Below, piece by piece: positions 1 through 11,567 of a stretch of 64,000 bases of DNA (its first letter is position 1; each line of letters begins with the position of its first letter). Location: contig JAKMXF010000301.1 of NCBI GenBank assembly GCA_024704765.1, forward strand, positions 410,292 to 474,291, in the 5' to 3' direction. Below the pieces are notes generated by a model, which made no database searches, had not been told where the DNA came from, and was given only the letters and a program-made list of their open reading frames with translations. The position numbers and the translations under genes were made by a program. Source of the stretch: Oopsacas minuta. Taxonomy: Eukaryota; Porifera; Hexactinellida; Lyssacinosida; Leucopsacidae.

Positions 1-621
1 AGGATAATAACTGATATTATCTTGGCATTAATCTAAAACATCGAAACGTTGATTTATTTCAGATGGCCATCATGTAAGAAGATAAAAAGACAGCCACTAC
101 CATAAAATAACAGGAAAAATTTAGGAAATACATAAAAATCGTTGACTTGTAGATGGAAAAAAACTGGACGTGCTGGAAAGAATCTGAATGCAGATTTGAA
201 TTCAGCGTAAAAACTAGCTTAGAAAATGTCAATCTAATACTTGATGAGAAAATGAAATGAAATTTTGTTGACCCGTGTTATATTATTTAATAAAGAACCA
301 GAAGAGAACATTTTATTATGGTATGCCCATACACCAGTGTGCACACGTGCACATCAATATGTTGGTGTACACGCGATTACACTGGTGTGCACGCGTGCAC
401 GTCCATAAACTGAAACATTACTGCCACAACTTAGAAATTCATTTAATGAAAACATGAAAGTATAAGAATGACAACATAGAAATTTTGGCCAGAAGTTACT
501 CTAGAAAAATTTGAAATCTACTCTGAACCGTAGAACGACAAACTGGACAGGGTTGTTCCAATTCTTCAAGCTACAAAGGCATGAAAATCCAAGTAGTTAT
601 ACGAAGTGTTAGACATACAAC
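1..621. other. Noncoding flank, no gene recognised
   Basis: AT-rich sequence with no recognisable coding homology. The only structure is a pair of GTGCAC/ACGCGT-rich near-palindromes at about 331-401, listed separately. The short open frames here look like chance frames. Confidence 0.5.
331..401. repeat. Paired GTGCAC-rich palindromic motifs
   Basis: Two related blocks lie about 50 bp apart: CACCAGTGTGCACACGTGCA at 333 onward and CACTGGTGTGCACGCGTGCA at 380 onward. The second contains a perfect 14-bp palindrome (GTGCACGCGTGCAC, 387-400). A palindrome with the same ACGCGT core recurs at 45968-45981. The function is unknown; a hairpin or a transposon subterminal motif is possible. Confidence 0.5.
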
Positions 622-1017
622 CAGTAGCGTAGCACTGCTTCAAAAGTGGTCCGGCTAGAAATAGAAACAAATCTTGGTTGTATGGTCCAATAAATGTACT
701 GTTAAAATATTGGGAAGTAATTAATGAAAATATAAAGTAGTCTCATAGTAGAAACTCTAGATTACATGTCCTGTTTTGAAAACGTACCAAAAACAGTCAT
801 CGGTGTTCAGTGCTCGAAATTGAATGACCAACAAAGTAAATATAAATGATTAACATGGTTAGAAAACTATTTCCATACTTTGGATTCAATAGTGCGAAGT
901 AATTATTCAGTAAAACAAGAAAAGTCATGCCAGCTAAAAACCGGACAGGTTCACAATGGTCCAGTAAATTCTGCTCAAAAAGGTCCAGCCAAAGCCGGAC
1001 CTACTCCTACGTGTATG
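622..1017. repeat. Dispersed ~0.4 kb nonautonomous repeat, copy 1
   Basis: This block aligns over its length with 7761-8107: both begin near CAG(A)GTRGCGTAG, share the 'TCTCATAGTAGAAAC', 'TTTCCATACTTTGGAT' and 'AAATTCTGC-CAAAAAGGT' stretches, and end near 'CTACTCCTACG'. The reversed right end (GGCGTAGGAGTAG in copy 2) resembles the left end (GGCGTAGGACTGC in copy 2), so short terminal inverted repeats of hAT type are likely. No transposase is encoded. The exact ends and TSD are not resolved because both copies share ACAAC just outside the left end. Confidence 0.65.
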
Positions 1018-1089
1018 ACAACTCATTTATTTTCAATTGTGTCAGTTTCATCACTTTTAACTTCAGGTTCAGAATCGCTTGAAGGAAAA

Positions 1090-2161
1090 TAATCTTGAAA
1101 TTTTCTGTTTCCAATTGTAAGGCTGATTGATTCGAAATATTCCAAGGAGTACATTTTCCATCTCTTAAATTTGTTTTAGCAGATTTCTTTGCTCTTCAAT
1201 ATTATTCTTCTTTTTCCTTGACTGACTTATTTCTCTACCTTGGCACAACCGACCGATATCGTTATCTGTGTCTTCTATTAGCTCATTGAGTGTACTAACG
1301 AATGTCCATATTCAAGGATGACCAGTCTTAATTATCGATTTAAATTTTGAATGGTAATTCCCTGCTGAATTATTCGATGCGATATTTAGTTCATAGATTG
1401 AAAGTTCCTCTGGTTTAATTCGGGTTAACCAGCGTTTTTGAAAGTATTTCTTCAGTGTCTCGAGCTTTACCATACCTGTCTGTTATAGGGTAGGAATTTG
1501 AAGGAATCCAAAAGTGGAGTTGGTTAGTGATGAAGGGATTGCCATCAGTTATTTGATGTATTTGGTTATCTTGTGGTTAATCCTAAAACCTTGGCTAAGT
1601 CCTAGCTTTTGTGTCTTCATCCAAATCCTTTTCGCAAAATGAAACCAACAGCCAGACACATGTATATGAGGAAATACTTCTCGAATGGCATTGCCAGCAG
1701 CTGGTTCCCAGTCCGACATGGATGCTAAAGGCTTGAAATGTAAAATATTTGTATTAATAGTTTCCAATACTGCTTGGTATAAATCTTGACTCTTTCCGGT
1801 CATCAAGCAGTGAATTGCTGGTAGAGAAGGTTTCTCCACAGCTATAAATATAGTTCAAAGCTGATTGAACTGAATAGGTAGAGTGCCAAACGTCCCGTCG
1901 AACTGGATAATAGAAATTTCTGAGAGCAAGTTGCCCATTTGGTCTGAGTAGAAAACAACCCCAACATCATTTCCACACCTTACAGAGAAATTGTAATAAT
2001 CTCCAAAGGTTGTAGTTGGTAAGAAATCGCTGAATTCGGAAGCTGTCTGAGGGATTATGGGTTGTAAAGTTCTTCTCGGGCGGTAGATACACGATTCGCA
2101 TTGTAGAAATGATATATCATAGCAGAAGGATCATTTCTCGTGACATTATTGAAAATCTGTC
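1090..2161 (-). pseudogene. Decayed Mutator-like (MULE) transposase
   Basis: The minus strand translates to a broken relative of the intact MULE protein at 57973-59610. Recognisable blocks in order are the 'IPQTASEFSDFLPTTTF' segment near 2060, 'VVFYSDQMGNLLSEI..IQFDGTF' (first catalytic Asp) near 1930, 'MSDWEPAAGNAIREVFP' followed by the GCWFHFAKRIW Cys/His block near 1640-1730, and 'EELSIYELNIASNNSAGNYH' near 1370. The last block aligns with the catalytic-Glu region, but Gly replaces the Glu. There is an in-frame stop where the relative has Trp (TGA at 1855-1857), more stops near 1480 and 1310, and a frameshift near 2100. The N-terminal FLYWCH part is absent: homology stops at the terminus of the RAG1-like element at 2162. 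The C-terminal RING part could not be traced. Confidence 0.9.
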
Positions 2162-5081
2162 CACAGTGTGGCATTATCTAGAATTAGCCAAATTTTTTGT
2201 GGTCTCATAACTATCTATAATAGTTCTAATATTGTTCAAGAGTCTGTCGAGAACACAACTATATTGTGTTTACTGTGGTACAGCTTCTATTTGTGAATTT
2301 AAATTCTCATTGTCTAATGACGTAATTTTATAAGGTTTCAAAACATTTTCCGAACTATAATTACGTTATCATAAATTCTAACAGTAGATGCAATCAAATG
2401 CCTACTTGCAAGTAATTCAATTCGCGATTCATTTATAAGTATTCCCTATCATAACTTTGAACATTAATACCTCCCAAACTTAATAGAAATTTTTGAGAGA
2501 ACTCTTTTCGAAACCCCGAAAATTACCAAATTTCGGGATGTATTTCGACATACTCAGAGGTAGATTTTTAAATGGGTACAATATGGGGCCTCTATATTTT
2601 TAACAATGTTAAAGTACTGTACCACCCTTAATTTTATACAATTTTTAGCGCCCCATTCCCCACCCATTTCGAATTTCAATCCAAATTTCCCTGAGATCGG
2701 CTGAATTTCAAACTTGTGTTATTTATCCCATTATTGATACTTACTAGACAATACTTCCTTCCACTAGTTCAATGGATAAAACATTTATTTCACAAAAAGA
2801 AGCGCACGATATTTATAAATCACATGGTTGGAATTGTTCTGGTGCAGCTCGTCAGATAATTGAAGTTCATTCCTTGTCAGATGATCTGTTTGAACTATTC
2901 GTTGGAAATTAAGAAATCTTCGAAAATCCAGAGATCATTACCAGAAGATTTACAACTTAAATGTTTGGGAGGGTATGGAGTTTTATTTAGTCACTACTTG
3001 TAACTCTGGATCACAAATGTCGATTGACACAGTCGATTCTATCCCTGAGCAGCACTCATTTATTGAAGAGAATCTAACAAAGATCAAAAAACCACTATTC
3101 AAACTCACAATGAAAGCTGCTCGAAACCGTTTGAACGTTTTGCTAAGGCATATTCAGTTCGTTGCCCAAAGGGAGCAGGTTGACGAGAAGAAAGTTGCTG
3201 CTTTAGCTCTGGAATTAATTTCTAACCAGGAATATGATCGAGAAACTTCCAGTATATGCAAAGAAATAATCGCAACAGGTACGTACGGAAATGTAAAGAA
3301 AGTTTCGACACCTATGTCAAGTTATATAATAGATCTTCTCGAAATTGGAGCATTCAAATACACACAGTTGAAGAAATTACTGAAACAAGATATCGTATTC
3401 CCATCCTATAAAGTAATATCGCAATACCGTCAAGAAATTTCTCTTTCACGAAGCGTTTTATTTGTCACTAACCCTGAAGGTAACTCTATTGGTGTATCAG
3501 TTCCTTATTTCGAAATACTCGAACTAACAATTCAACGACATCTTTTAAGCTTCGATTCCATTGTAAACAACTCACAATATCCTCTGTCAGTTCGAAATGC
3601 AGACGGTCTAGTTGGATGAGGCTCACACAATTCTTACAACCAAGTGAACTCAAATCTAGGTTTAGATACACACAGTATTATTCTATTCGGATTTAAAATT
3701 CTCAGTATAGCAGATAACACAGGTTTCTCATTATACGTCAATACTTCCACCAATTCACCTTTTTCATTCAGAGCAGTCTGCTTAATTGCGTTGAAGGAAA
3801 ATCACAAAAACGTTAAATTTATTATGGATACACTCGTAAATCCCGCAACTAAATTAATTGTAGAACAAGGAATTGCAGTTGAGAATCGTCACATAAATGT
3901 AGAAATTATTCGATCTATATTTGATACCAAAACGACAGGTCTATTAGATGAAGCGGGTGGTGCATCATGTCATCTTTGCACGGCCACAGGAAAGGAAATC
4001 AATAGTTTAGAGTGGGCCAGATCAGGTTTTCCAATTAATAGATACATTACTGATGCTAATCAACTATTTGACGATATTAATGAGGACGAAATATTTGCCC
4101 TACCTTCCAAAAAACGCTGTGGCATTACCCACCACCCTACTTCCGAAATAAACATTTTAGCAGCTTCTCCATTGCATGCGTATCTCTGTGTCTTTAGGTG
4201 GTACATGTTAAACATATATCACTTAGACGCAGGTTGTAAAAAGTGGTCACCTACATGCACAAAAGTACAGGATTCTTTGAAACGAATAAGATCAATTATA
4301 GATGCCAAATGTAGTATCAAAATCGATATTCCTTCTAGTCAAGGGGGGACTTCAACAACTGGTAATGTTGCACGAGACTGTTTCCGAGATAAAAGATTTC
4401 TTCAGATGCGCTACCTCCACTATTAACCCAGTTGATAAACCAACCCTTAAAATGATTCAAAACAACCTCTCGGTGATTTTGAGGATAGTTAACAGCAAAG
4501 ACCACATTAATTGTCACGGTCTTGAAAATCTTTGCAAGGAAACGTATAAATTGTTTTGAATCACTTTCCTTGGGTAAGCATCTCTCCCTCTCTTCATAAA
4601 CTGCTTGCTCATTGTTTTCAAATAATTTATTGCTATAATCATGGTTATGGACTACAAAACCTTTCTGAAGAATGCTTAGAGGCTTGCAATAAGTATGTCA
4701 GAAGGTATAGAGAAAATTTAGCAAGAAAAACATCCTTTTCTGACAACTTTCGTGATATTTTAGTCAGACTTTTGTGCTTCAGTGACCCTGTATTGGTTTT
4801 AAATCGTCACAAAAGTATTAGAAAGGCTAAATCAAACGAGATAGCATGCTTGAAACATCTGAACAGGATACCCTTGATGAATCCCTGATAATCTTTTCAA
4901 ATTATGAATTAGTGATTTTAGTGATGACGTCATCCTCACATATTTTGAGTGAGATAATTAAAATTTGACTTGTCCAGTGAAATGTACGGGGTCGATTTCA
5001 TATATAAATATAATACAAATCTTATCGATTTGAAGTTACAATTTGGCTAATCCCTCATTTTCGCCTTTTTGCCACACTGTG
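2162..5081 (+). mobile_element. RAG1/Transib-like DNA transposon, copy 1
   Basis: The element is bounded by inverted termini starting CACAGTGTGGCA. The left end is at 2162, and the right end is the complement of CACTGTG at 5075-5081. Both ends then share ATTAGCCAAAT at slightly different distances. CACAGTG is the Transib terminal motif and the V(D)J heptamer. The ends enclose a broken RAG1-like transposase gene on the plus strand. The five bases outside (CTGTC left, ATATA right) do not match, so the TSD is lost or one flank was rearranged. The left end abuts the MULE pseudogene. Confidence 0.75.
2772..4888 (+). pseudogene. RAG1/Transib-like transposase, copy 1 (broken)
   Basis: Coding homology runs from ATG 2772 to 4888 in several frames. 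It includes an N-terminal helical part; 'NADGL' with a stop (TGA at 3617-3619) inside the glycine-rich motif matching the first catalytic Asp region; 'IIRSIFDTKTTGLL' for the second Asp region, here with T-K instead of G-K; the zinc pair in SCHLCTAT; the Transib-type 'GTSTTGNVARDCF' near 4350; 'SLHKLLAHC', which has the H-x4-H spacing of the RAG1 zinc histidines; and 'LSEECLEACNKYVRRYREN', the catalytic-Glu motif (SEE). Stops at 2910, 3619 and 4426, plus frame changes, make it inactive. The motif order and spacing are those of Transib/RAG1-core proteins, and copies 2 and 3 confirm the family. Confidence 0.85.
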
Positions 5082-5096
5082 ATATAACCTCCGTTT

Positions 5097-5716
5097 CCTT
5101 AGTGTAGAAAAGATACATTTGGCATGGATAAATGTATTGCATAATTGTAGACTTTTATGAATATTCAATTGTAACTCGAGAATCATTAAAATTATGCGAA
5201 AATCAGAATAGTAAAGTTATGCTATTAACTCGACTTCTCATACCCTTATAATACATTTGATATGAATCTCGCACCAATGTGACGATGGCTATATATGATC
5301 ATTTTAAAATTCTGGAATACTCAGAAATTATTTCTTATCAAAATGTATCACAAGGGTAGAGTAGTCGGGTATGATTTACCGTTGCTTTCACGATTCTTGA
5401 GTTATAATTGGAGATTCAAAACAATTATCATCCATGGTCTCTAACGTAAATCAACAACGAGCCAACTTCGAATGACAATTTTTGACATTTTGTAAAAAAT
5501 TTCTAATAATCATTCATTTCTTCACTTTGAGTTGATAAATGCAATATTTAACGTTCTATGAGGCATCAACGAATAACATATTAAGCTAAATAAATGCTTA
5601 CTAGTCACATAATTTGAAGCACCCCTGAAAATGTTTAGCATTTATTGGTGAAAATTGTTGTTCTACAAATAAGCAATACATTTATTCAGGCAAAATGCCC
5701 CTTTTCTACACTAAAG
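5097..5716. mobile_element. Short TIR element (MITE-like)
   Basis: The ends are inverted copies of CTTAGTGTAGAAAAG (5098-5112) and CTTTAGTGTAGAAAAG (complement of 5701-5716), followed by CATTT-like bases inside. The interior has no coding capacity. Part of it (about 5157-5620) is related to sequence at about 28880-29400. No clear TSD is seen. It begins 16 bp after the RAG1-like copy 1 end. Confidence 0.55.
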
Positions 5717-6265
5717 ATACCATGTATATAAATGCTTTCAGCTAATAGTGCATCCCTGGTAGTTCTACTATTAGGGAATATATTTAGTGGGGTATGGTAT
5801 ACATGTCTATGTTATACATACTTGTGAACTTTCCCGGGACCCTGGATAATCCTGGGCTTGGAAATGATATGAAAGGAGAAAAAATCACTAAATCCAGGGA
5901 AAAGATAAGAAATTTTGATTTCATTTGAATATATAATAATTTAGTTTAGAAGGTAAACATTGAAACACAGGGATTTGGGGATAAATATCCAGCGACTTTG
6001 AAAGGGTTGATAAGCATCATATTATTTAGTCAATGTAGCTGTGTATGTTTAAAATTTGATTAAAGAAATTGGAAGATGCCAAAGACTGATACGGACAAGT
6101 CTTAAGAGGGAAATTCACACTTATGACGAAATTATGACGTATTTGTCACCTATTAGGATTTTCGTAAATCACAATAATTACGACTGCTTAACAATATACA
6201 ATTTGCTATACCATAGCCGAAATTCTAACATTAATTTAAAAGAGAAATATCTCTATTCTTTTTAA
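5250..6265. repeat. Old dispersed repeat, copy A
   Basis: Several blocks here recur in order around 29030-29790: 'CATCCATGGT.TC', 'CAACAACGA', 'GATAAATGCAAT..TTAACGT', and later 'TTGATTA.AGAAA.TGGAAGA' followed by 'ACATATGAC/TTATGAC'. Divergence is high and there are indels, so this is an old repeat of unknown class. The 69-codon open frame at 6056-6265 lies in the repeat and has no recognisable product. Confidence 0.45.
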
Positions 6266-6430
6266 ATTAAATGTTTATTTAAATTAAAAACTAGTAAAAT
6301 TGAATATGTATTACTAAGCACCCTTCAATCTTTGAGGGGGAATCTAATCGATATCTAACTCTAGGAAGAAAAACAGGAGATTGAATTACAATTTAGACAT
6401 AAACTAGACAGAGAACAGAGAAATAGGTAC

Positions 6431-7268
6431 CTGAAAATAAATTATCCACTCCAAAAGGGTGAATACTGAGATTAGCTTTTGGAGTTGAATGCAATTGTTT
6501 CGTCAACAAACTAGGAATTGAGTGAAAATTAAGAGAGCAGCTTGTGGTATCATAAAACCCTTGAATAACGGGTAAGATCCATGGATTGGATAAATTTTCA
6601 TCATACTGAAATAGTTCGTCGAGCATTGATTTGTTCCAAAAGAAACGATCATCCAAATTTTTCCATGAAAAAGGCCCATGGAAAAATTGTCTCTGGAGAC
6701 TATTTGTAAGATCACAATCAAGAGAATAGTAAAAGTTTGAATCATTAAACATCCTCACAAATGTCTCACAAAATTTACCTTCAAGTTTTTCACGACGAGT
6801 ATTTTCTTTATGTCTAGTTTTGTCTTGATCGGAATCAGAACATGATGGTAATGTCGATGGTGTATCGGAACTCAATGGCGATGTTTTTGAATGCATAAAT
6901 TCCTTAAGAACATTTTGAAAATCTGATCGCCTAATCGTAGATGGTAGATCAAAATCGAATGATTCTACATGAACATTTTGTATTAATGGTATCAACGCGA
7001 CTTTATCTATACGATAAATTGAAGAATCTGAAAAATTGGACATCTGAGAATGTTTTGTAATTACAACCATATACCAATCACCGTCATGAAAAAACCGAAT
7101 TCTACCAACGAATCCATAAATATAACCAATGCATACTATGGGATCTGGAGACAAACTAAACGCATTTTCTTTTGGGATTATATTTCCACTGCCTGAATTT
7201 CTGTCACACCAGAGTGAAAAATCTCTTTGTTTGATAACAAAGTCTGTAGGAGTGAGAAGTAGTTCCAT
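6431..7268 (-). CDS. INPP5F: INPP5F/Sac2-like phosphoinositide phosphatase, first coding exon
   Basis: INPP5F (Sac2) is a Sac-domain phosphoinositide phosphatase of the endocytic pathway. The translated exon (about 279 codons) matches the Sac2 N-terminal half: it starts MELLLTPTDFVIKQ, continues with ALWC-type 'FSLWCDRNSG', 'FYYSLDCDLTNSLQRQ', 'DDRFFWNKSMLDELF', and 'WILPVIQGFYD'. The start at 7268 is preferred because it aligns with the family N-terminus. The frame stays open upstream to 7409, but those residues are hydrophobic and without homology, so they are probably 5' UTR. The exon ends at 6431 with TTTTCAG|GTACCT, a good donor. The catalytic CX5R motif lies in later exons, which were not found in the remaining 6.4 kb downstream. 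That implies a long intron filled with transposons, or a broken locus. No stop interrupts the exon. Confidence 0.85.
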
Positions 7269-7760
7269 AAAGAAATAAGAATATTCAAAAAACCAACAAT
7301 AGCTAAATATAGAAATCACTAGAAAAAACATAGTTAGATTTCGCATAGCCATAGGGACAGACGGACGGACGGACAACATGAGAGAGTACGTCCCTATATG
7401 AGGTGCCAAGAAATTTCAGATAAGTTATCGGAAAGTGATCTTGAGTGATCGCGAGCATTAATTTGGTAATTAACTAATTCCCAACTACTCAACTATATCC
7501 TCCCATTCCACTCAAATACCAAATATACTTCATACATATACGAGCCGCTTCACTGGTTCGAGAACACTGTGTTCGCGAGGGAATTAATAAATAAGTATTT
7601 CACATATTTTACTCAGTATGGCATGTTTGACACAAGGGAGATATATTTACGTCAATCCAAATAGTGAGTAAGTGCACAAATACAACAGTAAATGCATTGA
7701 AATTAACTAATTCGTCAAAATCCTTCCCCCCATGACACTATTTATTCAAAATATAACAAC

Positions 7761-8107
7761 CAGAGTGGCGTAGGACTGCTTCAAAAAGTGGTCCGGCTTG
7801 AATAGAAACAAACCTTGGTTGTTGGCCCAATAAATGTACAGATAAAACATTGGGAGGTAATAAATAAAATTATAAAGTTGTCTCATAGTAGAAACACTAG
7901 ATTGCACACACACACACACACACACACACACTAGATTACATTCACAAACGATTAACAAAGTTAGAAAAATGTTTCCATACTTTGGATACACTAGTGCGAT
8001 TTAAAATTCATCAAAACAAGAGAAGTCATGGTCCGGCTAAATGCCGGACCAGCAAATTCTGCCCAAAAAGGTCTGGTTTTGTGCCGGATCTACTCCTACG
8101 CCTATGA
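7761..8107. repeat. Dispersed ~0.4 kb nonautonomous repeat, copy 2
   Basis: This is the second copy of the repeat at 622-1017. It begins near AGAGTGGCGTAGGACTGC and ends near CTACTCCTACGCC, whose complement (GGCGTAGGAGTAG) mirrors the start. A (CA)n tract replaces the middle of the copy-1 sequence. It has no coding capacity. hAT-type terminal inverted repeats are inferred. Confidence 0.65.
7905..7931. repeat. (CA)n microsatellite
   Basis: About 13 uninterrupted CA units inside the repeat copy at 7761-8107. Confidence 0.95.
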
Positions 8108-9183
8108 ACTATCAATTTCTACAGAAATATTTCCCCTTAACAACGTCAGACATGCCATTAGAGAGTTGTTTGGATGCATGGCTCCCTTGTTGTTAGTTGG
8201 TGTATTTTGAACAGATAATGGACATCCGTAGGAGGAAAATTTCGAATTTGTTTATTAAATTGCGTTTACTGTTGCTTTTGAGCACATAATCCACTATTTG
8301 ATTGAGGTGAAGAATTTTCCCTTGTATCTATACCAAGCATGTCATTATGAAGTAATTCGATATTGTTCATTGCCAAAATATCCTAGAAATTGATCCATTA
8401 AATATTTCATATGCATTAATTCCCTTGTCCTCGCCAAGGAGTAATATTTAGGGCTTACAATCCCGGGATCCAGGTCAATTTTACCTCCGGGAATAAATCC
8501 CGGGATTTGTTTTCTTAATCCCAATCCCGATTTCCAATCCCGGGATATTTTCTCAATCCCGGATTCCGAACTTAATTGCAATAGCATATATTTTTAGTCA
8601 AAGAATGGGACAGGTTTGCTCGTATGATTGCAAAGAAGGTTTCCTGGAGTCTAGACAAACAATATAGATTAGTGGTAACTTTTTATCAACATATTTTGGA
8701 TTCAGTGTTCAATGAATCAATGATAATCTTTGTGTTCGTAGTTGTCAGAAATTTATAGTTTAGCAAACAATGACTTGAAGATTCCATATATATTATGCCC
8801 AATAGTATTATAGAATTCGATAACTAAGAAATTTTCTACAAATTCTACATTCTATGTGTTTATGGCTGAAAGATCTAAATTTCAAAATTTCGCAGGTTCA
8901 GAAATATGGAAACATTTCCTGAAATCTGTATGTGATAAGTTGGGTCAATGTAAAGCTTGTAACAAAACATTGAAGTGTGACGGTGGTTCTACAAAAGGAT
9001 CGCACGTGCATCTCAAATCAGCGCATCAAATCGATATACTTATAAAGCGCAAAAATAACCAAACTGAACGACACTCAAACCAAACGTTCTAAAATTCAGG
9101 CTATCAACAAATTTATAAGTGATGCTGCTCTATTGGCAATACTTGCAAGGTTGAAGGCATGCGATGGACTCTCTTTCAGTATA

Positions 9184-11567
9184 CAGACACTCCCCAGGCT
9201 ACGAACGAGTTACGTTCCGGACGGACGTTCGTACCTCGAATTGTTCGCAAGTTGATAGAGTATTGTTTTGTGGTGCTGAGCACAATATATCCCTACTAAA
9301 CCATCCTCTACATCATTATACACAACAAATATGCAAGTTGATAATTGATATCTTATTGAAAGACACAAAAATAAAATATTTTAAAACACAGAACATATTC
9401 ACATACAGGATACACTACAGTAGGCTATATTTAAGTGTTACAACGGTCCATCAACATCGGAGGGATCATATAATGAAGAGGGCAGTGGAGATGAAACACA
9501 TATGTTTGAAGGCATTGCCTCTACATTTTCAAGGAGATTTTCCACCACCGATTTGATGTTTTCACGAGGATCATCACGCTTCTTGAAGAATTGGCCTAAG
9601 GAGGTTTGCGTTGTCTTTCTTTTCTTTTCATTGTAGATGATGCGATAACATTGGAAGGAATCGCGGACACTTGTTGCTACTTTTGAAAATCTCTCATCAT
9701 TTGGATCCTGATTCTCGAAAATAGCGAGAGCTTCCTCGATAAGACTAAACCCCTCGGCCATCATCTTTGTATCAAATTTCTTTATAGGAAGAATCTCTTC
9801 CTCGTCTTCTTGTTCGGATTGTCTTTGCATGGCTTCCAATTCCATTAGTTCCTCATTTGTCAATTCCTGTGAATGTGACTCAAACAGCTCTTCGAAGTCC
9901 TCTTCATCCAGGTCAATGTCAAGCTTTTAAAATATTTCAACAAGGTTTTCAAGGATTTTCTTGTCCTCTTCTTGTTGAATCCTTGAAAATTGTTGACAAA
10001 CTGTGGGCACAAAAACTTCCAAACACCGCTCATGTTGGTCTGTGAAACTTCATGCCATGCAGCATCAATGTGTTTGACGCACATGTAGATGTTAAATGTC
10101 TTCCAAAAGTCACTTAAGGTCGTATTATGATCATCTTCCACTGCCTTCAATGCTTGGCTGAAGGTACGACGTGTGTAATATTTCTTAAAATTTGCAATAA
10201 CACCTTGATCCATTGGTTGAAGGAGTGAAGTTGTGTTAGGGGGAAGGTAAACAACTTTCACATCAGGGTAAAAATCATCCAAATGTGGAGGATGACCAGG
10301 TGCGTTATCTAAAAGCAGGAGGATCTTGAAAGGGATTTCCATTTTCCAGCAATACAGCTTGACCTCGGGAATGAAGTGGTTGAGAAACCAGTCCTCGAAT
10401 ACAACGAGTGTCACCCAGGCCTTTGTATTAGACTTCCAAATTACAGGAAGTGAATTTTTCGTAAGATTCTTGAATGCTCGTGGATTCTCAGCTCGGTAGA
10501 CTAATAGTGGTTTAAGCTTGAAGTCTCCTGATGTATTGCCGTCCAACATCAAGGTTAACCTATCCTTCGCAGCCTTAAAGCCTGGCATCGTCTTCTCTTC
10601 ACGGCTAATATACGTTTTCTGAGGCATTTGTTTCCAGAAAAGACCAGTCTTGTCCACATTGAAAATTTGCTGAGGAGCATAACCACTGGCATTGATGATA
10701 TCTTCCAAGATAACTGGAAATTTCTCGGCAGCCACTTTGTCGGCACTTGCTGTTTCACCCAATACAGTAACACGATGCAAGTTTGTTCGTTTCTTGAAGC
10801 GTTGGAACCATCCATGCTTGCAGCAAAAGTCTCCTCTTCTGCACTTTCACCAGTTTTAGCCTTAAAATCTTCAAGAATTGACTTAGCCTTCTCCTGAATC
10901 AGCATGAGGCTAAGTCCTACATGACGCTGCCACTGGTGCTCCATCCAAAGACCGAGAAGCTTTTCCATTTCTTCTAATAGTTTACTCCTCTTCTTGCTAA
11001 TAATAGTAGACTGCATAGGCATGCACTCTTCACGTGTTCCATAACACGATCATTGCATTTGTATATCGTACCAATGGTGGAACGATTCATATTGTAAGCG
11101 CGGGCTACATTCACCATTTTTTGCCACTCTCTAGCTTTTTTATTATTGCCACTTTTGTTTCCATCGAGATAGCATGACGTTTATTAGCATTACCACTAGC
11201 ATCACTTGCCTTACGCTTCTTACTATCCATTCTGAGTAAACGATGCCTCAAATATTTGACAAAGATCAATGCCGTATATTTTCTTCTAAAATATACAATA
11301 GTTACAAAAATACAATGGGCCTACTTCTATACAATAGTTCCTAAACCCGCAAAACGAATTTTTCATAAAAATGCATTGCTGCTTTGTAAGGTGAATGCCT
11401 ATTGTTTAATCATAATGAAGCTGCACTGTCGTAGCTATTTTTAATTGTGTATTTTCTATGTGATACAGCCCTGTGCGCGTTTGGTAGTGACCACAAGTTT
11501 GTAGTTTACTGTACACAGTGAATAAATATGAAAATAACTATTTTGTTCGTATGTCGGGGAGTGTCTG
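9184..11567 (-). mobile_element. Tigger/pogo transposon nested in hAT
   Basis: Inverted termini start CAGACACTCCCC on both sides (9184 and the complement ending 11567) and are flanked by TA (9182-9183 and 11568-11569), the pogo/Tc1 target duplication. It encodes a minus-strand Tigger transposase and lies inside the hAT gene, so it is younger than the hAT. Confidence 0.93.
9438..11230 (-). pseudogene. Tigger-type (CENP-B/jerky-like) transposase, frameshifted
   Basis: The start at 11230 (MDSKKRKASD) begins a helix-turn-helix of CENP-B/pogo type, continued by a second DNA-binding segment ('LLGLWMEHQWQRHVGLSLML'). The DDE domain lies at about 9900-10780, with the first Asp in 'IFNVDKTGLFWK', the second in 'LLLLDNAPGHP' and the third in 'LLQPMDQGVIANFK'. 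An acidic C-terminus ('LTNEELMELEAMQ') follows. Frame changes near 11020, near 10780 and near 9930 break the reading frame. It is otherwise close to full length for a Tigger transposase. Confidence 0.92.

Noticed and set aside
275-457. 60-codon plus-strand frame
   Set aside because: It spans the GTGCAC palindromes; its His/Val-rich composition comes from the repeat.
4923-4932. TGACGTCA (CRE-like) site in RAG1-like copy 1
   Set aside because: A single 8-bp palindrome in a dead element; chance is the simplest explanation.
7269-7409. 47 extra in-frame codons upstream of the INPP5F-like start
   Set aside because: They are hydrophobic and unlike the family, and the downstream Met aligns with the known N-terminus. 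Probably 5' UTR.
9164-9556. 130-codon plus-strand frame
   Set aside because: It runs from hAT coding sequence across the Tigger terminus into the antisense of the Tigger C-terminus, so it is a composite chance frame.
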